From Cytophagales bacterium (GTDB lineage Bacteria; Bacteroidota; Bacteroidia; Cytophagales; Thermoflexibacteraceae): DNA of 64,000 nt. Both the position numbers and the translations under genes were made by a program. This document shows positions 25,615-33,661 of the stretch, piece after piece. The notes under the pieces are model-generated. The model was not told where the DNA came from. It ran no database searches and was given only the letters and a program-made list of their open reading frames with translations. Position 1 is the stretch's first letter, and each line of letters opens with the position of its first letter. The stretch is from NCBI GenBank assembly GCA_013299115.1, contig JAAFKA010000010.1, forward strand, positions 106,888 through 170,887, read 5' to 3'.

Positions 25615-25905
25615 TTAGATGAAAATATAAAATATTTTATTTTTTACACCCTTATAAAACTGCTGATAGGTTTCGTGTGTATAGCCCGCATTGTCTTGAA
25701 AAGTACGCAACAAGGTAAAACTGTTGTTGGTATTAATTTTCAAGATGTTATGGAAAATAACATCAGGCGTTGTGTTTTTAGCTACAGATAAATCTGCATA
25801 CAGCACAGAACCAAGTGCATTTTTATTGGCATTGCTCAATTGTTGGGCAAAGCTAAAGCAAGTAATCCCCAAAAAGAGGACAACGAAAAGAAATATTTTT
25901 TTCAT
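25615..25905 (-). pseudogene. Truncated M4-protease propeptide (N-terminal fragment)
   Basis: Open frame of 96 codons with a signal peptide (ITCFSFAQQL) and the start of an FTP propeptide (NTTPDVIFHNILKINTNN, then SFTLLRTFQDNAGYTHETYQ). The last part parallels HIPSSVSLVQYHTETDTDGN and the following SRYQQYYKG of the full protease at 22295. The frame then ends in KNKIFYIFI at a junction with AT-rich DNA resembling the region upstream of copy 2. It lacks every catalytic residue. I read it as the leftover 5' end of a second protease gene, cut off when the lipoprotein cassette was duplicated; a small secreted inhibitor-like product cannot be ruled out. Confidence 0.7.
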
Positions 25906-25970
25906 AAGTTTGGATTAAAAAGATTTTTGTGGAAAGGCTACAAACTCAATGAATTTGTAGCCAAAAAAGG

Positions 25971-26396
25971 TTATTTTTGTTCAAATAAGATAACGGGAGT
26001 TACTGCATTTTTTTCTATATCTTCATATAGCCGCGCATCCTCTAAACTTCCACCATATACTCCGCAATTACCGCCTGAAACTCTTATCGACAAATCACAA
26101 TTTGCAAACCACCTACAGCCATCTGCAGTTTTTTCTACATAATAAATAGGTTTATTTTTGTAGGTGTATTGTATCACACGACACGAGGTGCGATAAGTTT
26201 TGAAGTAATTAATATTATCTTTCAGCCACTGTATTTCCTCCAGAGGATTTTTGATATTGGCACACTTGTCGGGTGTGGCAGGTGGCGTAGGCTGTACGGC
26301 AGAGCCAGCAGCAGTAGGCTCAGGTGTTGCCTGTTGGCAGCTTAGGGCATAGCTACACAGCAGGGCAGCTATGGCTATGGTTTTTAAGGTTTTCAT
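25971..26396 (-). CDS. Small lipoprotein (copy 2 of a duplicated pair)
   Basis: Lipoprotein of 141 aa with the same 30-residue export and linker start as copy 1 (CSYALSCQQATPEP). The mature part opens KNPLEEIQWLKDNI and goes on RVIQYTYKNKPIYYVE, with four further cysteines (CRWFANC, GGNCG) that could form disulfides and are largely missing in copy 1. The function is unknown. It is 65 bases from the truncated protease fragment on the same strand, repeating the protease-lipoprotein order of the first unit. Confidence 0.8.
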   Translation of the reverse strand: MKTLKTIAIAALLCSYALSCQQATPEPTAAGSAVQPTPPATPDKCANIKNPLEEIQWLKDNINYFKTYRTSCRVIQYTYKNKPIYYVEKTADGCRWFANCDLSIRVSGGNCGVYGGSLEDARLYEDIEKNAVTPVILFEQK

Positions 26397-26856
26397 ATTG
26401 GGTTTGTTTTAGGTTTAAAAGTAAAATATTTTGCAAAAGTAGGTAATGTTTTGATATTTTAAAGCAAAATTATTTTTATTTTTTGTAAAATTTTAGGTAA
26501 ATATACTAATATTTTGAGTAAAATTATTGTAATTAGGTATAAAATGTAAACTTTTTTTTAATTGATACTGTTTTTGTTTATTTGAAAAATAATTAAATTT
26601 TAGCACACAGATTACGCAGATTTTACAGATAAAACACAGGTTTTTTTATCTGTAAAAATCCGTATAATCTGTGTTATCAGTGTGCTTGATTTATTTTGAA
26701 ACTATTTTACTCAAAACCAAATAAAAATTATAATTTTGCTTACATTCTATTGTAAAAAGTGGTAGTGCCACATCTTATTATGTTCAGCATTAACAGTTCT
26801 TAGAGAACTGTTAGTGCTAAAAGCCTGAATAAATTTAAGAAGTAAAAAACAACCAA
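26397..26856. other. 460-base non-coding region with two palindromic elements
   Basis: The first 150 bases repeat the promoter region of lipoprotein copy 1. An imperfect inverted repeat spans 26603-26685 (left gcacacagattacgcagatt, right ending tctgtgttatcagtgtgc). A second element starts with ggtagtgccaca at 26760-26771 and holds a hairpin at 26786-26818 with 15-base arms (agcattaacagttct, one wobble mismatch) and a 3-base loop, 38 bases before the next ATG. No gene is seen. Confidence 0.75.
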
Positions 26857-28092
26857 ATGCAAAGTAAGAAAAAAATAATCAACGACCCTGTGCATGGCTT
26901 TATCTCCCTGCCCAGCGAATTGATATTGGAGGTTATCAATCACCCTGTTTTCCAACGACTGCGGCGTATCAAGCAGTTGGGATTGACAGAGTTGGTGTAT
27001 CCTGGGGCTTCGCACACCCGTTTTCACCATGCTTTGGGGGCTATGCACCTGATGAGCATAGCCTTAGATACGCTACGAAACAAGGGACACGCAATTTCTG
27101 AACAAGAATACGAAGGAGCTTTGCTTGCCATTTTGCTGCATGATGTAGGGCATAGTCCATTTTCTCACGCCTTAGAACACAGTATTTTAGACAATATTCG
27201 CCACGAAAAAGTATCGTTGTGGCTCATGCAATACCTCAACCAACTTTTTGGCAACCAACTTCAAACAGCCATTGAAATTTTTAGCAACCAATATCCACGC
27301 CGTTTTTTGCACCAGTTGGTTTCGAGCCAATTAGATATGGACAGGTTGGATTATTTGCAAAGAGATAGCTATTTTTCAGGTGTAGTAGAAGGCAACATTG
27401 GGGCAGACAGAATGATACGTATGCTCGAACTCCGAAATGACGAAATTGTGGTAGAGGAAAAAGCACTGTACAGCATAGAAAGTTTTTTGAATGCACGCCG
27501 CCTGATGTATTGGCAGGTGTATATGCACAAAACAGCTGTTGCCGTAGAACAAATGCTAATTACTTTGATTAGAAGGGCAAAACACTTGTTGCAATATGGA
27601 TATAGCTTGCCCGCCACACCTGCTTTGTCCTTCTTTTTGGAAAATACTATTGGCATAGACGATTTTTTGGTTGCCCCTCCCAACTCCCAAACAACAGCCT
27701 TAGAACATTTTATTCAGTTAGACGACTACGATATTTGGGGAAGTATCAAACTATGGGCTACGCACCCCGATAAAGTGCTTGCCTTGCTTAGTAACCGACT
27801 ACTCAAACGCCAACTTTTTAAGGCAAGAATAGAAAATGACAAATACGATTTGGCGGAAATCAACCAAATAAGGTTGCAAACGCAACAAAATTTGGGACTA
27901 AGCCCCGAAGAAACCAAATACTTTGTGTTGTATGGCGCACTTACCAATGCTGCCTATTTGGCGGGGTCGCAAAAGATAAATATTCTCAAAAAAAATGGCG
28001 ACATTATAGACATCGTGCAAGCCGCCGACCTGCCCAATGTGAAAGCAATGAGCAAGGTGGTAAAGAAGTATTATTTGTGTTATCCGAAATGA
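26857..28092 (+). CDS. HD-domain phosphohydrolase (dGTPase-like/YdhJ family)
   Basis: Soluble metal-dependent phosphohydrolase of 411 aa. The HD signature is complete: RFHHALGAMHLM (first His), LLHDVGHSPFSHALEH (His-Asp plus extra His), and VSSQLDMDRLDYLQRDS (last Asp). It begins with NDPVHGFISLPSELILEVIN and QRLRRIKQLGL, typical of this family of dNTP triphosphohydrolase relatives. The substrate in Bacteroidota is unproven; dNTP or nucleotide turnover is most likely. It is monocistronic, with a palindrome in the 5' flank and a hairpin right after the stop. Confidence 0.88.
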   Translation: MQSKKKIINDPVHGFISLPSELILEVINHPVFQRLRRIKQLGLTELVYPGASHTRFHHALGAMHLMSIALDTLRNKGHAISEQEYEGALLAILLHDVGHSPFSHALEHSILDNIRHEKVSLWLMQYLNQLFGNQLQTAIEIFSNQYPRRFLHQLVSSQLDMDRLDYLQRDSYFSGVVEGNIGADRMIRMLELRNDEIVVEEKALYSIESFLNARRLMYWQVYMHKTAVAVEQMLITLIRRAKHLLQYGYSLPATPALSFFLENTIGIDDFLVAPPNSQTTALEHFIQLDDYDIWGSIKLWATHPDKVLALLSNRLLKRQLFKARIENDKYDLAEINQIRLQTQQNLGLSPEETKYFVLYGALTNAAYLAGSQKINILKKNGDIIDIVQAADLPNVKAMSKVVKKYYLCYPK

Positions 28093-28110
28093 AAACAAAG
28101 TAGTTAACCT

Positions 28111-28150
28111 AAGTTGCGTAGTGTGGGCTTCAGCCCACGCTATGCAACTT
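28111..28150. repeat. REP-like hairpin between HD gene and TPR lipoprotein gene
   Basis: Arms 28111-28130 (aagttgcgtagtgtgggctt) and 28131-28150 pair at 17 of 20 positions with almost no loop. The same aagttgcgta start occurs at 53312, before another pair of GGCTT/AGCC-type hairpins. Confidence 0.65.
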
Positions 28151-28167
28151 CCATTCAATTTAATCTT

Positions 28168-28902
28168 ATGACCATGATTATTTCCAAATCAATACTGATA
28201 CTTTGCTGTTTGCTTTGCTTTTCTTTGAGTAGTTGCCAAAACCACGAAAAAATATTGGCAGACAATAAATTGCTACTCGAACAAGGCAATTATACGGCTG
28301 TTATCAAGCAACTCAACGAGGTATTGGCAACAGATGATAAATTGGCTGATGGTTTTAACCTGCGTGGGGTGGCTCACCTCAATACGGGCAATGCCGAAAA
28401 AGCCCTTGCAGATTTTAATAAGGCTATTAAAATAGACAGTGAAAATTACAAATATTTTTATAATCGGGGCAATGTCTATCAACAGACGCAACAATGGGCA
28501 GATGCCTTGCAAGATTATGACAAGGCTTTGACTTTAAACGAAAACATTGCAGACCTGCACACCAACAGAGGGGCTGTTTTGGCTATGATGAACCGCAAAA
28601 AAGAGGCATTGGCAGCACTCAATAAAGCTCTTTCACTGAATCCTGCGGACAATAAAGCCTTGTTTAACAGGGGGCAAGTTCACGCCAACTTAGAAAATTG
28701 GGACAAAGCCATAGACGACCTCCACCATTGCGTAGGTGCTAACCCCGATTTTGGCAAAGCTCACCTTGCCTTAGCATTGGCAGAAATCAAGCAGGCAACA
28801 GGCAAAGCAACCGAAGAAAGTTGCGAACACCTGAAAAAAGCTGTGGCGTTGCAAGTAAAAGAAGCCGAAATTGCATATCAAAATTATTGTCAAGCAAAGT
28901 AG
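28168..28902 (+). CDS. TPR-repeat lipoprotein
   Basis: Lipoprotein with SPII signal (CLLCFSLSSCQN) and five or six TPR units across the rest (for example NTGNAEKALADFNKAIKIDS and QQWADALQDYDKALTLN). TPRs form a scaffold for protein binding, here facing the periplasm or surface. I use ATG 28168 (MTMIISKSILIL), since upstream codons fall within the hairpin repeat and do not add a better signal; ATG 28174 is equally possible. The binding partner is not visible from context. Confidence 0.82.
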   Translation: MTMIISKSILILCCLLCFSLSSCQNHEKILADNKLLLEQGNYTAVIKQLNEVLATDDKLADGFNLRGVAHLNTGNAEKALADFNKAIKIDSENYKYFYNRGNVYQQTQQWADALQDYDKALTLNENIADLHTNRGAVLAMMNRKKEALAALNKALSLNPADNKALFNRGQVHANLENWDKAIDDLHHCVGANPDFGKAHLALALAEIKQATGKATEESCEHLKKAVALQVKEAEIAYQNYCQAK

Positions 28903-29015
28903 TTCGATATAATGACAAAATACAAAATAGTAATGCTGTTATTGCATATTTTTTGATATAATTTTTGTGTTTAACAAATTATTTAGATTTGCTTAACAAT
29001 TAATAGCAAAAAGTA

Positions 29016-29047
29016 TTGAAAAATATGCACACTTTTTGCTAATTTTG
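29016..29047 (+). promoter_or_regulatory. Bacteroidota-type promoter for the SPOR-domain protein gene
   Basis: TTG at 29016-29018 and TAATTTTG at 29040-29047 with a 21-base spacer match the -33/-7 consensus; the ATG follows at 29070. Confidence 0.6.
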
Positions 29048-29069
29048 TATATAGAAAAACTGTAATCTT

Positions 29070-30179
29070 ATGAAAGCTATATTTACTATTCTTTTGGTAC
29101 TGTGTGCTATGCTGGCGTTGTTGCCCCAAGCCTCAGCCCAATATACATTTAAAAAATTGACACAAGAAGGTGTAACAAAAACCAAAACCCCTGCCATTGC
29201 CCCTATTCCAAAAAATTGGGGGGATACTTCGGTTACAACTTATGCTGGCGGCTCTATCGAGATTTTGCTCTATTTTGTGGAAGGCGACCAATACGATAAC
29301 GTATTTAACCCCAACCCAACTGGTTTGTACCTCAATGGACAACATTTTTACTTCTTTTGCGACCCTGACAAGGTTTTTAAGCAAAGTGTATCTATGATTG
29401 CAGATATTTATGAATTTACTTACCTCAAACGAAATTATTTGTGTGCGTTTACCTTGCGTGAGCAAAATACAGAAAGCAAATACAAATGCTACAATCTGTT
29501 TGATATTACAGACACAAAAAAAATTACCCAAGTTTCGTTTCCTTCCATTCACATAGGCGAAGATGCTTTTGGAGATTTTAATTTCGACGGAGAAATGGAC
29601 TTTGTTACAGTTATCAACCGCAAGCCCGAAGGATTTAAACAAAAAACTACAGGTAATGCCTATATGGTAAAAGCATACAGCATCAAAGGAAATGTGGCAA
29701 AAGAAATGGTAAATAGCAAAGGTTTCCCACACTACATTTACGGAACTTCTGATGAAAATATGGATAATTTTAGTGTGTTGCAATGCGACTGGATGATGCC
29801 TCTAAAAGACTCAACAGGTATGGAGCAAAAAGTGAAAGATTATTATCCTGATTACGTAGCTTTTAATCCCAAAGACAATGGAATTTTTAATATAGAGGGA
29901 GTAAAAGTAGAAAAAAATAAATACAGTGTGATTGTAGGCAAATTTGATGATGACGGCGGAGCAAAAGAAATTTGCGAGGAAATCAAAAAGAAAAACATAG
30001 GCAACGGACATGGCTACGACCTTTATATTATGATGGACCAATACGGACCAAGAGATATAAAATGGGTAGTAATGGTTGGTAACTATATTACCAAAGCTCA
30101 AGCCCAGCAAGCTGTCAATACGTTGAAACAATACGGTTATACAGATGTGCAGATACGAGATTTGCGTGCTGCCTATTAG
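29070..30179 (+). CDS. Exported protein with C-terminal SPOR domain
   Basis: Protein of 369 aa with a signal peptide (ending ASAQY). The C-terminal 85 residues (KYSVIVGKFDDDGGAKEICE ... WVVMVGNYITKAQAQQAVNT) form a SPOR domain, which binds denuded glycan strands of peptidoglycan, often at division sites. The middle part (about 30-280) has the look of an FG-GAP/VCBS-like beta repeat (DFNFDGEMDFVTVINR, a calcium-binding-like D.N.DG.MD pattern) and no enzyme motif. Likely a periplasmic, cell-wall-associated protein. It is monocistronic; an IS30 element is inserted 19 bases after the stop without harming it. Confidence 0.78.
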   Translation: MKAIFTILLVLCAMLALLPQASAQYTFKKLTQEGVTKTKTPAIAPIPKNWGDTSVTTYAGGSIEILLYFVEGDQYDNVFNPNPTGLYLNGQHFYFFCDPDKVFKQSVSMIADIYEFTYLKRNYLCAFTLREQNTESKYKCYNLFDITDTKKITQVSFPSIHIGEDAFGDFNFDGEMDFVTVINRKPEGFKQKTTGNAYMVKAYSIKGNVAKEMVNSKGFPHYIYGTSDENMDNFSVLQCDWMMPLKDSTGMEQKVKDYYPDYVAFNPKDNGIFNIEGVKVEKNKYSVIVGKFDDDGGAKEICEEIKKKNIGNGHGYDLYIMMDQYGPRDIKWVVMVGNYITKAQAQQAVNTLKQYGYTDVQIRDLRAAY

Positions 30180-31030
30180 TGGTTGTAAGTTCTTAATTCG
30201 CAGATTCAACTCTTGGAATCAAGTTTGAAACGAAATTTAGGAAAAATTAAAATAGGTTAAGTGATGTCATATTTTATGTTTATTTTTGAATTGCAAAATA
30301 AAAAACTAAAATAAAAACAATGGCACACTTAACCTTAAAACAAAGATATGAAATTGCTGCACTTTTTGCAACAGATTTATCACAAAAAGAAATAGCTCGA
30401 CAAGTTGGGACTAGTGAAAGTGCGATTGGGCGGCACTCCGCTTCTAAGGAAAAAAAACGTAACAAAAAAAGTGATACTTTGTACGATGCGGAGGTTGCTC
30501 ATAATTTAGCCCTACAACGAAGGAAAGACAAAAAACAGTACAAATTTAATGAAAATATTGAGATTTACATTAAAAACTTACTTGAAAAACAATACAGTCC
30601 AGAGCAAATTGTAGGTGTTTTGAAAAAAGAAAATATTGCCGTAATGAGTCATGAGTGGATTTATCAATATATTTATCAGGATAAGAAAAATGGAGGTAAA
30701 CTCTATGAAAATTTAAGACAAAAGAGGAAATATCGTAAAAAAAGGTTGCTAACCAAAGAAAAAAGAGGGATAATACCAAATAAAGTGATGATAGCTGAGA
30801 GACCAGCAATAGTTGAGACAAGGGAAAGATATGGAGACTGGGAGGGAGACACCATAATTGGAGCTAACCATCAGGGAGCAATTCTAACATTAGTTGAACA
30901 AAAATCACGATTTACTTACATTGAGAAATTAGATGGAAAAACTGCAAAAAATGTCGAAAATGCGGTCGTAAATTTCTTCAAAAGAACAGGGATGCCCTGT
31001 GAAACTATTACTTTTGATAATGGCAAAGAC

Positions 31031-31046
31031 TGGGGTGGCACTCCAC
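31031..31046 (+). other. 16-nt GC-rich insert with mini-hairpin (insert 1)
   Basis: tggggtggcactccac, 11 of 16 G or C, lies between GAC and TTT codons of the transposase. Bases gtgg (31035-31038), cact and ccac (31043-31046) form a 4-4-4 stem-loop. The two bases ac occur on both sides, so the edges are uncertain by two positions. Confidence 0.75.
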
Positions 31047-31133
31047 TTTACAAATCATCAAGAAATTACAAACGAAATAGGCGTAAAAATTTATTTTGCC
31101 AACCCCTATCATTCGTGGGAACGAGGACTTAAT

Positions 31134-31149
31134 CGCAACGGCGAACCGT
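31134..31149 (+). other. 16-nt GC-rich insert with mini-hairpin (insert 2)
   Basis: cgcaacggcgaaccgt, 11 of 16 G or C, lies between AAT and the GAA codon of the catalytic glutamate. Bases acgg (31138-31141), cgaa and ccgt (31146-31149) form a 4-4-4 stem-loop, the same geometry as insert 1 with different sequence. Confidence 0.75.
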
Positions 31150-31333
31150 GAAAATACAAATGGTTTAATACGTCAGTATATTCCAAAAAAGTCGGATTTT
31201 AGCAATTTTGCTACTGAAAATATTGCTGAGATACAAAATAAATTGAATAATAGACCAAGAAAAACACTAAAATTTGACAGTCCAATACAAAATTTAACCA
31301 AAAATAAAATTGCATTTCAAAGTTGAATCTGCG

Positions 31334-31385
31334 GTTCGTAAGGAGGTAAAAAAGCCTTTTTCGGCTTTTTTACCTCCTTACGAAC
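31334..31385. terminator. Strong bidirectional terminator with perfect 23-bp stem
   Basis: Arms 31334-31356 (starting gttcgtaaggaggtaaaa) and 31363-31385 pair perfectly around a 6-base loop, with the T-run inside the right arm. It sits right at the end of the IS element and 10 bases beyond the stop of the MuiA-like gene, so it ends transcription from both sides. Confidence 0.85.
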
Positions 31386-31395
31386 TATAACACTA

Positions 31396-33291
31396 TCAAT
31401 CCAACACCACAACCTCCTCTTTCGGATATTTCACACTGTATTTAATCAAATGTTTTTTCTCCTGCTTGGCGGGCAAGGTATATTTCCACGTCAATTTTTG
31501 GGTTTCGGTTTCAATGCTTGCCTCTTTTGCTTCTTGGTCTAGAACCTCAATTTGCTTATTGGTAGAAAGAGGAAATTGGTCTTGCACAGTAATTAAAATA
31601 GCTTGCTGTTTGTTGTTGCGAATACTAATCTCGTAGGCTCGGCTGTCGGTTTTGTTGCTACTCAAAAACTGTTTTTTACTAAACTCTTTGAGTTTTTTCC
31701 TCTCTACCACAATGCCCTTGTCCTTGCCCAAAGAAATAGACAAAGTATCTCCTGCGTTTTTGAAATCCAAAATAGATTTGCCCAAAAATGCCCCTTCAAA
31801 AAACAGATTGACTTCGCCCTCTAATAAATTCAATTCCTGCCAATCCTTGATTTGGGCAATGAGAAAAGCACTTTTTTCTAATTTGGGAACAGCAATGTAA
31901 TCATAAAAAGCCTCTACGGTCTGCGATTTCACATCTACTGTATAAATTTTTCTGTCGCTGGCAATCGTATAAGGCGTGGCTATCTCAAAGTTGATAGTCG
32001 TAGGTTGATAACTTTCTTTGATTTCCAAAGGTTTGGAGGCTTTCTTTTTTGATTCTTTCTTTTTGTAAAACTCGACATCATTGTCATCACCTCCACGTGT
32101 TGTACCATATGCCGTTACGACTATTTCACTTAGTTGTGCAGCATCTGCTTTCAATGCTAAATCAATTTTGTTCGTATTGATAGGTTTTTCTTCTGTTTCC
32201 ATACCAATAAAACTAAATACCAAAGTTCCTGCACCATTTGGTACTTTCAATACATAAACTCCCTCTACATCTGTTTGCGTACCAATGGTTGTACCTTTCA
32301 CCATAACAGTAACCCCCGGTAGTGGTGTGCCATCATCTTTGCTCGTAACTTTTCCCCTGATTTCATTGCCTTGCAAACCTCCAAGTACATTTATATTTGT
32401 TGTTCCTCTGCTCCAATAATTGTCGCCAAACCGCAAGTGCCAAGTTTGGAGTTGTGGTGCTACATTGCTTTCATTTGGGTTGCCATTAGAAACTACCAAT
32501 TTCACTTCTTTCCAATCTTCGCCAGACGACTGAAAAATATTTGCCTTAAAAGCCAAGTCTATGGGATTGCTGATGTCTTTCACTCGCAAATCGTAGGTAG
32601 CAAACCAACCTGCTTGCTGCACCAAATAACTCACCTCAAAATTGGCTGAATTAACAGGTTCTTTTGCCAATACTGTTACCAAAACTTCGCTGGTTGCAAA
32701 ATTTCTGCTTTGGTTCAGGGCTTTGAGTTGTTGGTTATTTTTGAGGACAAGGCTGTCTAATTTCTTGATATTTTGCTCAATCTCATTCTGTTTCAACAAG
32801 TTTTCAGTCAATCTATTGCGTTGAAAATCAACAGCTTCTTTCAAATCTGCTGTTTTAATGCCTGTATTTGCCCCGCCAATTTGCATATTTTTTGCCAGCA
32901 TATTTTCCTCATTGGTATAAACCTCCAACATACTCCGTTCAAAAATTAGTTTTTGGGCAAAGGTTGCGTTTTGTTTCACCAAAACTTCGGTTTCCTCTCG
33001 CCGTTGTTGTTCGTTGAGGTAGTTATTTTGGTGGACAACAGATAAAATTGTAAAATCACCTTCGCCTTTTACCTGCACACTTTGCTTGTCTATGTTAGGC
33101 GAAATTCCCGCAAAAACCAATTCGGTTTTGCCTTGTGGCAAAGCTGTTTTTGCTTTGCGAAGCACTTGCGCACCTTCTATAAACACTGTAACTTTCTCAA
33201 TTTTGGAAGTTACAGGTTGTTTTTTGGTTTGTGCCAAAATTTGTTGGCTTGTTAGCAACAACAGATATAAAAGAGAAAGATATTGAAACAT
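31396..33291 (-). CDS. MuiA-like protein (DUF4140/DUF4139) with inserted carboxypeptidase-regulatory-like domain
   Basis: Exported protein of 631 aa with signal peptide (ending ILAQT). The N-terminal DUF4140 domain (VTVFIEGAQVLRKAKTALPQ), a coiled coil (about 100-190) and the DUF4139 region (VSYLVQQAGWFATYDLRVKD, and the C-terminal FPLSTNKQIEV ... TWKYTLPAKQEKKH) are those of the mucoidy-inhibitor A family. Between the two halves of DUF4139, at about 315-400, sits a CarboxypepD_reg-like domain (GKVTSKDDGTPLPGVTVMVK, TDVEGVYVLKVPNGA) and a SusC-plug-like stretch (SEIVVTAYGTTRGG). The cellular role of MuiA proteins is not known. It is monocistronic and shares the terminator at 31334-31385 with the IS element. 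Confidence 0.85.
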   Translation of the reverse strand: MFQYLSLLYLLLLTSQQILAQTKKQPVTSKIEKVTVFIEGAQVLRKAKTALPQGKTELVFAGISPNIDKQSVQVKGEGDFTILSVVHQNNYLNEQQRREETEVLVKQNATFAQKLIFERSMLEVYTNEENMLAKNMQIGGANTGIKTADLKEAVDFQRNRLTENLLKQNEIEQNIKKLDSLVLKNNQQLKALNQSRNFATSEVLVTVLAKEPVNSANFEVSYLVQQAGWFATYDLRVKDISNPIDLAFKANIFQSSGEDWKEVKLVVSNGNPNESNVAPQLQTWHLRFGDNYWSRGTTNINVLGGLQGNEIRGKVTSKDDGTPLPGVTVMVKGTTIGTQTDVEGVYVLKVPNGAGTLVFSFIGMETEEKPINTNKIDLALKADAAQLSEIVVTAYGTTRGGDDNDVEFYKKKESKKKASKPLEIKESYQPTTINFEIATPYTIASDRKIYTVDVKSQTVEAFYDYIAVPKLEKSAFLIAQIKDWQELNLLEGEVNLFFEGAFLGKSILDFKNAGDTLSISLGKDKGIVVERKKLKEFSKKQFLSSNKTDSRAYEISIRNNKQQAILITVQDQFPLSTNKQIEVLDQEAKEASIETETQKLTWKYTLPAKQEKKHLIKYSVKYPKEEVVVLD

Positions 33292-33366
33292 GAAAAGTTG
33301 GTTAAATAGGTGGAAAGCATTGCAAATTAATTGTCTATAAAAAACTACTGATAGCTAAGGTTAGAC

Positions 33367-33612
33367 TCAAAGGTGAGCCTCCTGTTCCACCTCTATTTTC
33401 TTACGTTCTTTGGGGTCTGTGCCTATGTAGTGTAAGAGGTCTGTTATCATTTTCAACTCTTCTATGTCCAAGTCGTGAGAAAATATTTTGTCCTCTTTTT
33501 TGTATTGTTCTGCCAAATAATTGCGAAAACGTATCAAATCAATCGAATTTTTTGCCTTCTGAATTTCTATCAAGACCTTCTTGTATTCGCCTGTTTCGGT
33601 TTTGAGAAACCG
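33367..33612 (-). pseudogene. Remnant of a PD-(D/E)XK (Rpn-type) transposase/nuclease gene
   Basis: The reading frame encodes RFLKTETGEYKKVLIEIQKA, then IDLIRFRNYLAEQYKKEDKI, the conserved catalytic block of Rpn/PD-(D/E)XK family transposases (E-x-Q-K motif). It then jumps directly to a C-terminal block, ELKMITDLLHYIGTDPKERK, normally separated by 100 or more residues. The N-terminal nuclease part is missing. I read it as an internally deleted, N-terminally truncated remnant; it overlaps nothing essential and ends at 33367. Just upstream, gagaaaccgaaa occurs twice within 33605-33642. Confidence 0.55.
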
Positions 33613-33661
33613 AAAGCACAAGAGAGAAACCGAAAAGCACCAAAAAAGAGGTGCATTTAAT

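Larger units (their letters stand above)
30320..31326 (+). pseudogene. IS30-family transposase interrupted by two 16-nt insertions
   Basis: The first frame gives the N-terminal HTH (LTLKQRYEIAALFATDLSQK, then EIARQVGTSESAIGRH) and the catalytic core start (RYGDWEGDTIIGANHQGAIL, first Asp; ETITFDNGKD, second Asp). At 31031-31046 a 16-base insert shifts the frame; the expected sequence resumes as FTNHQEITNEIGVKIYFANP then YHSWERGLN. At 31134-31149 a second 16-base insert shifts it again; the expected sequence resumes as ENTNGLIRQYIPKK (catalytic Glu) and runs to TGA at 31324-31326. Removing both inserts gives one intact frame of 324 codons, the normal length for the family. As read conventionally the gene is dead. 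Confidence 0.9.
30199..31333 (+). mobile_element. IS30-family insertion sequence, copy 1
   Basis: Element of about 1.1 kb carrying one transposase gene. The ends read cgcagattcaact (30199-30211) and agttgaatctgcg (31321-31333), a perfect 13-base terminal inverted repeat. Further in, ttgaaa.gaaattta on the left matches the right side only after a 13-base segment containing cttggaatcaag is skipped. I see no clear target duplication (left flank aatt, right flank gttc). A second copy begins near 63784. Confidence 0.8.

Noticed and set aside
31334..31385. taaggaggtaa within the terminator stem as a ribosome binding site for a downstream gene.
   Set aside because: No start codon with an open frame follows at a suitable distance on either strand, and genes of this genome do not use such sites; the match is part of the palindrome.
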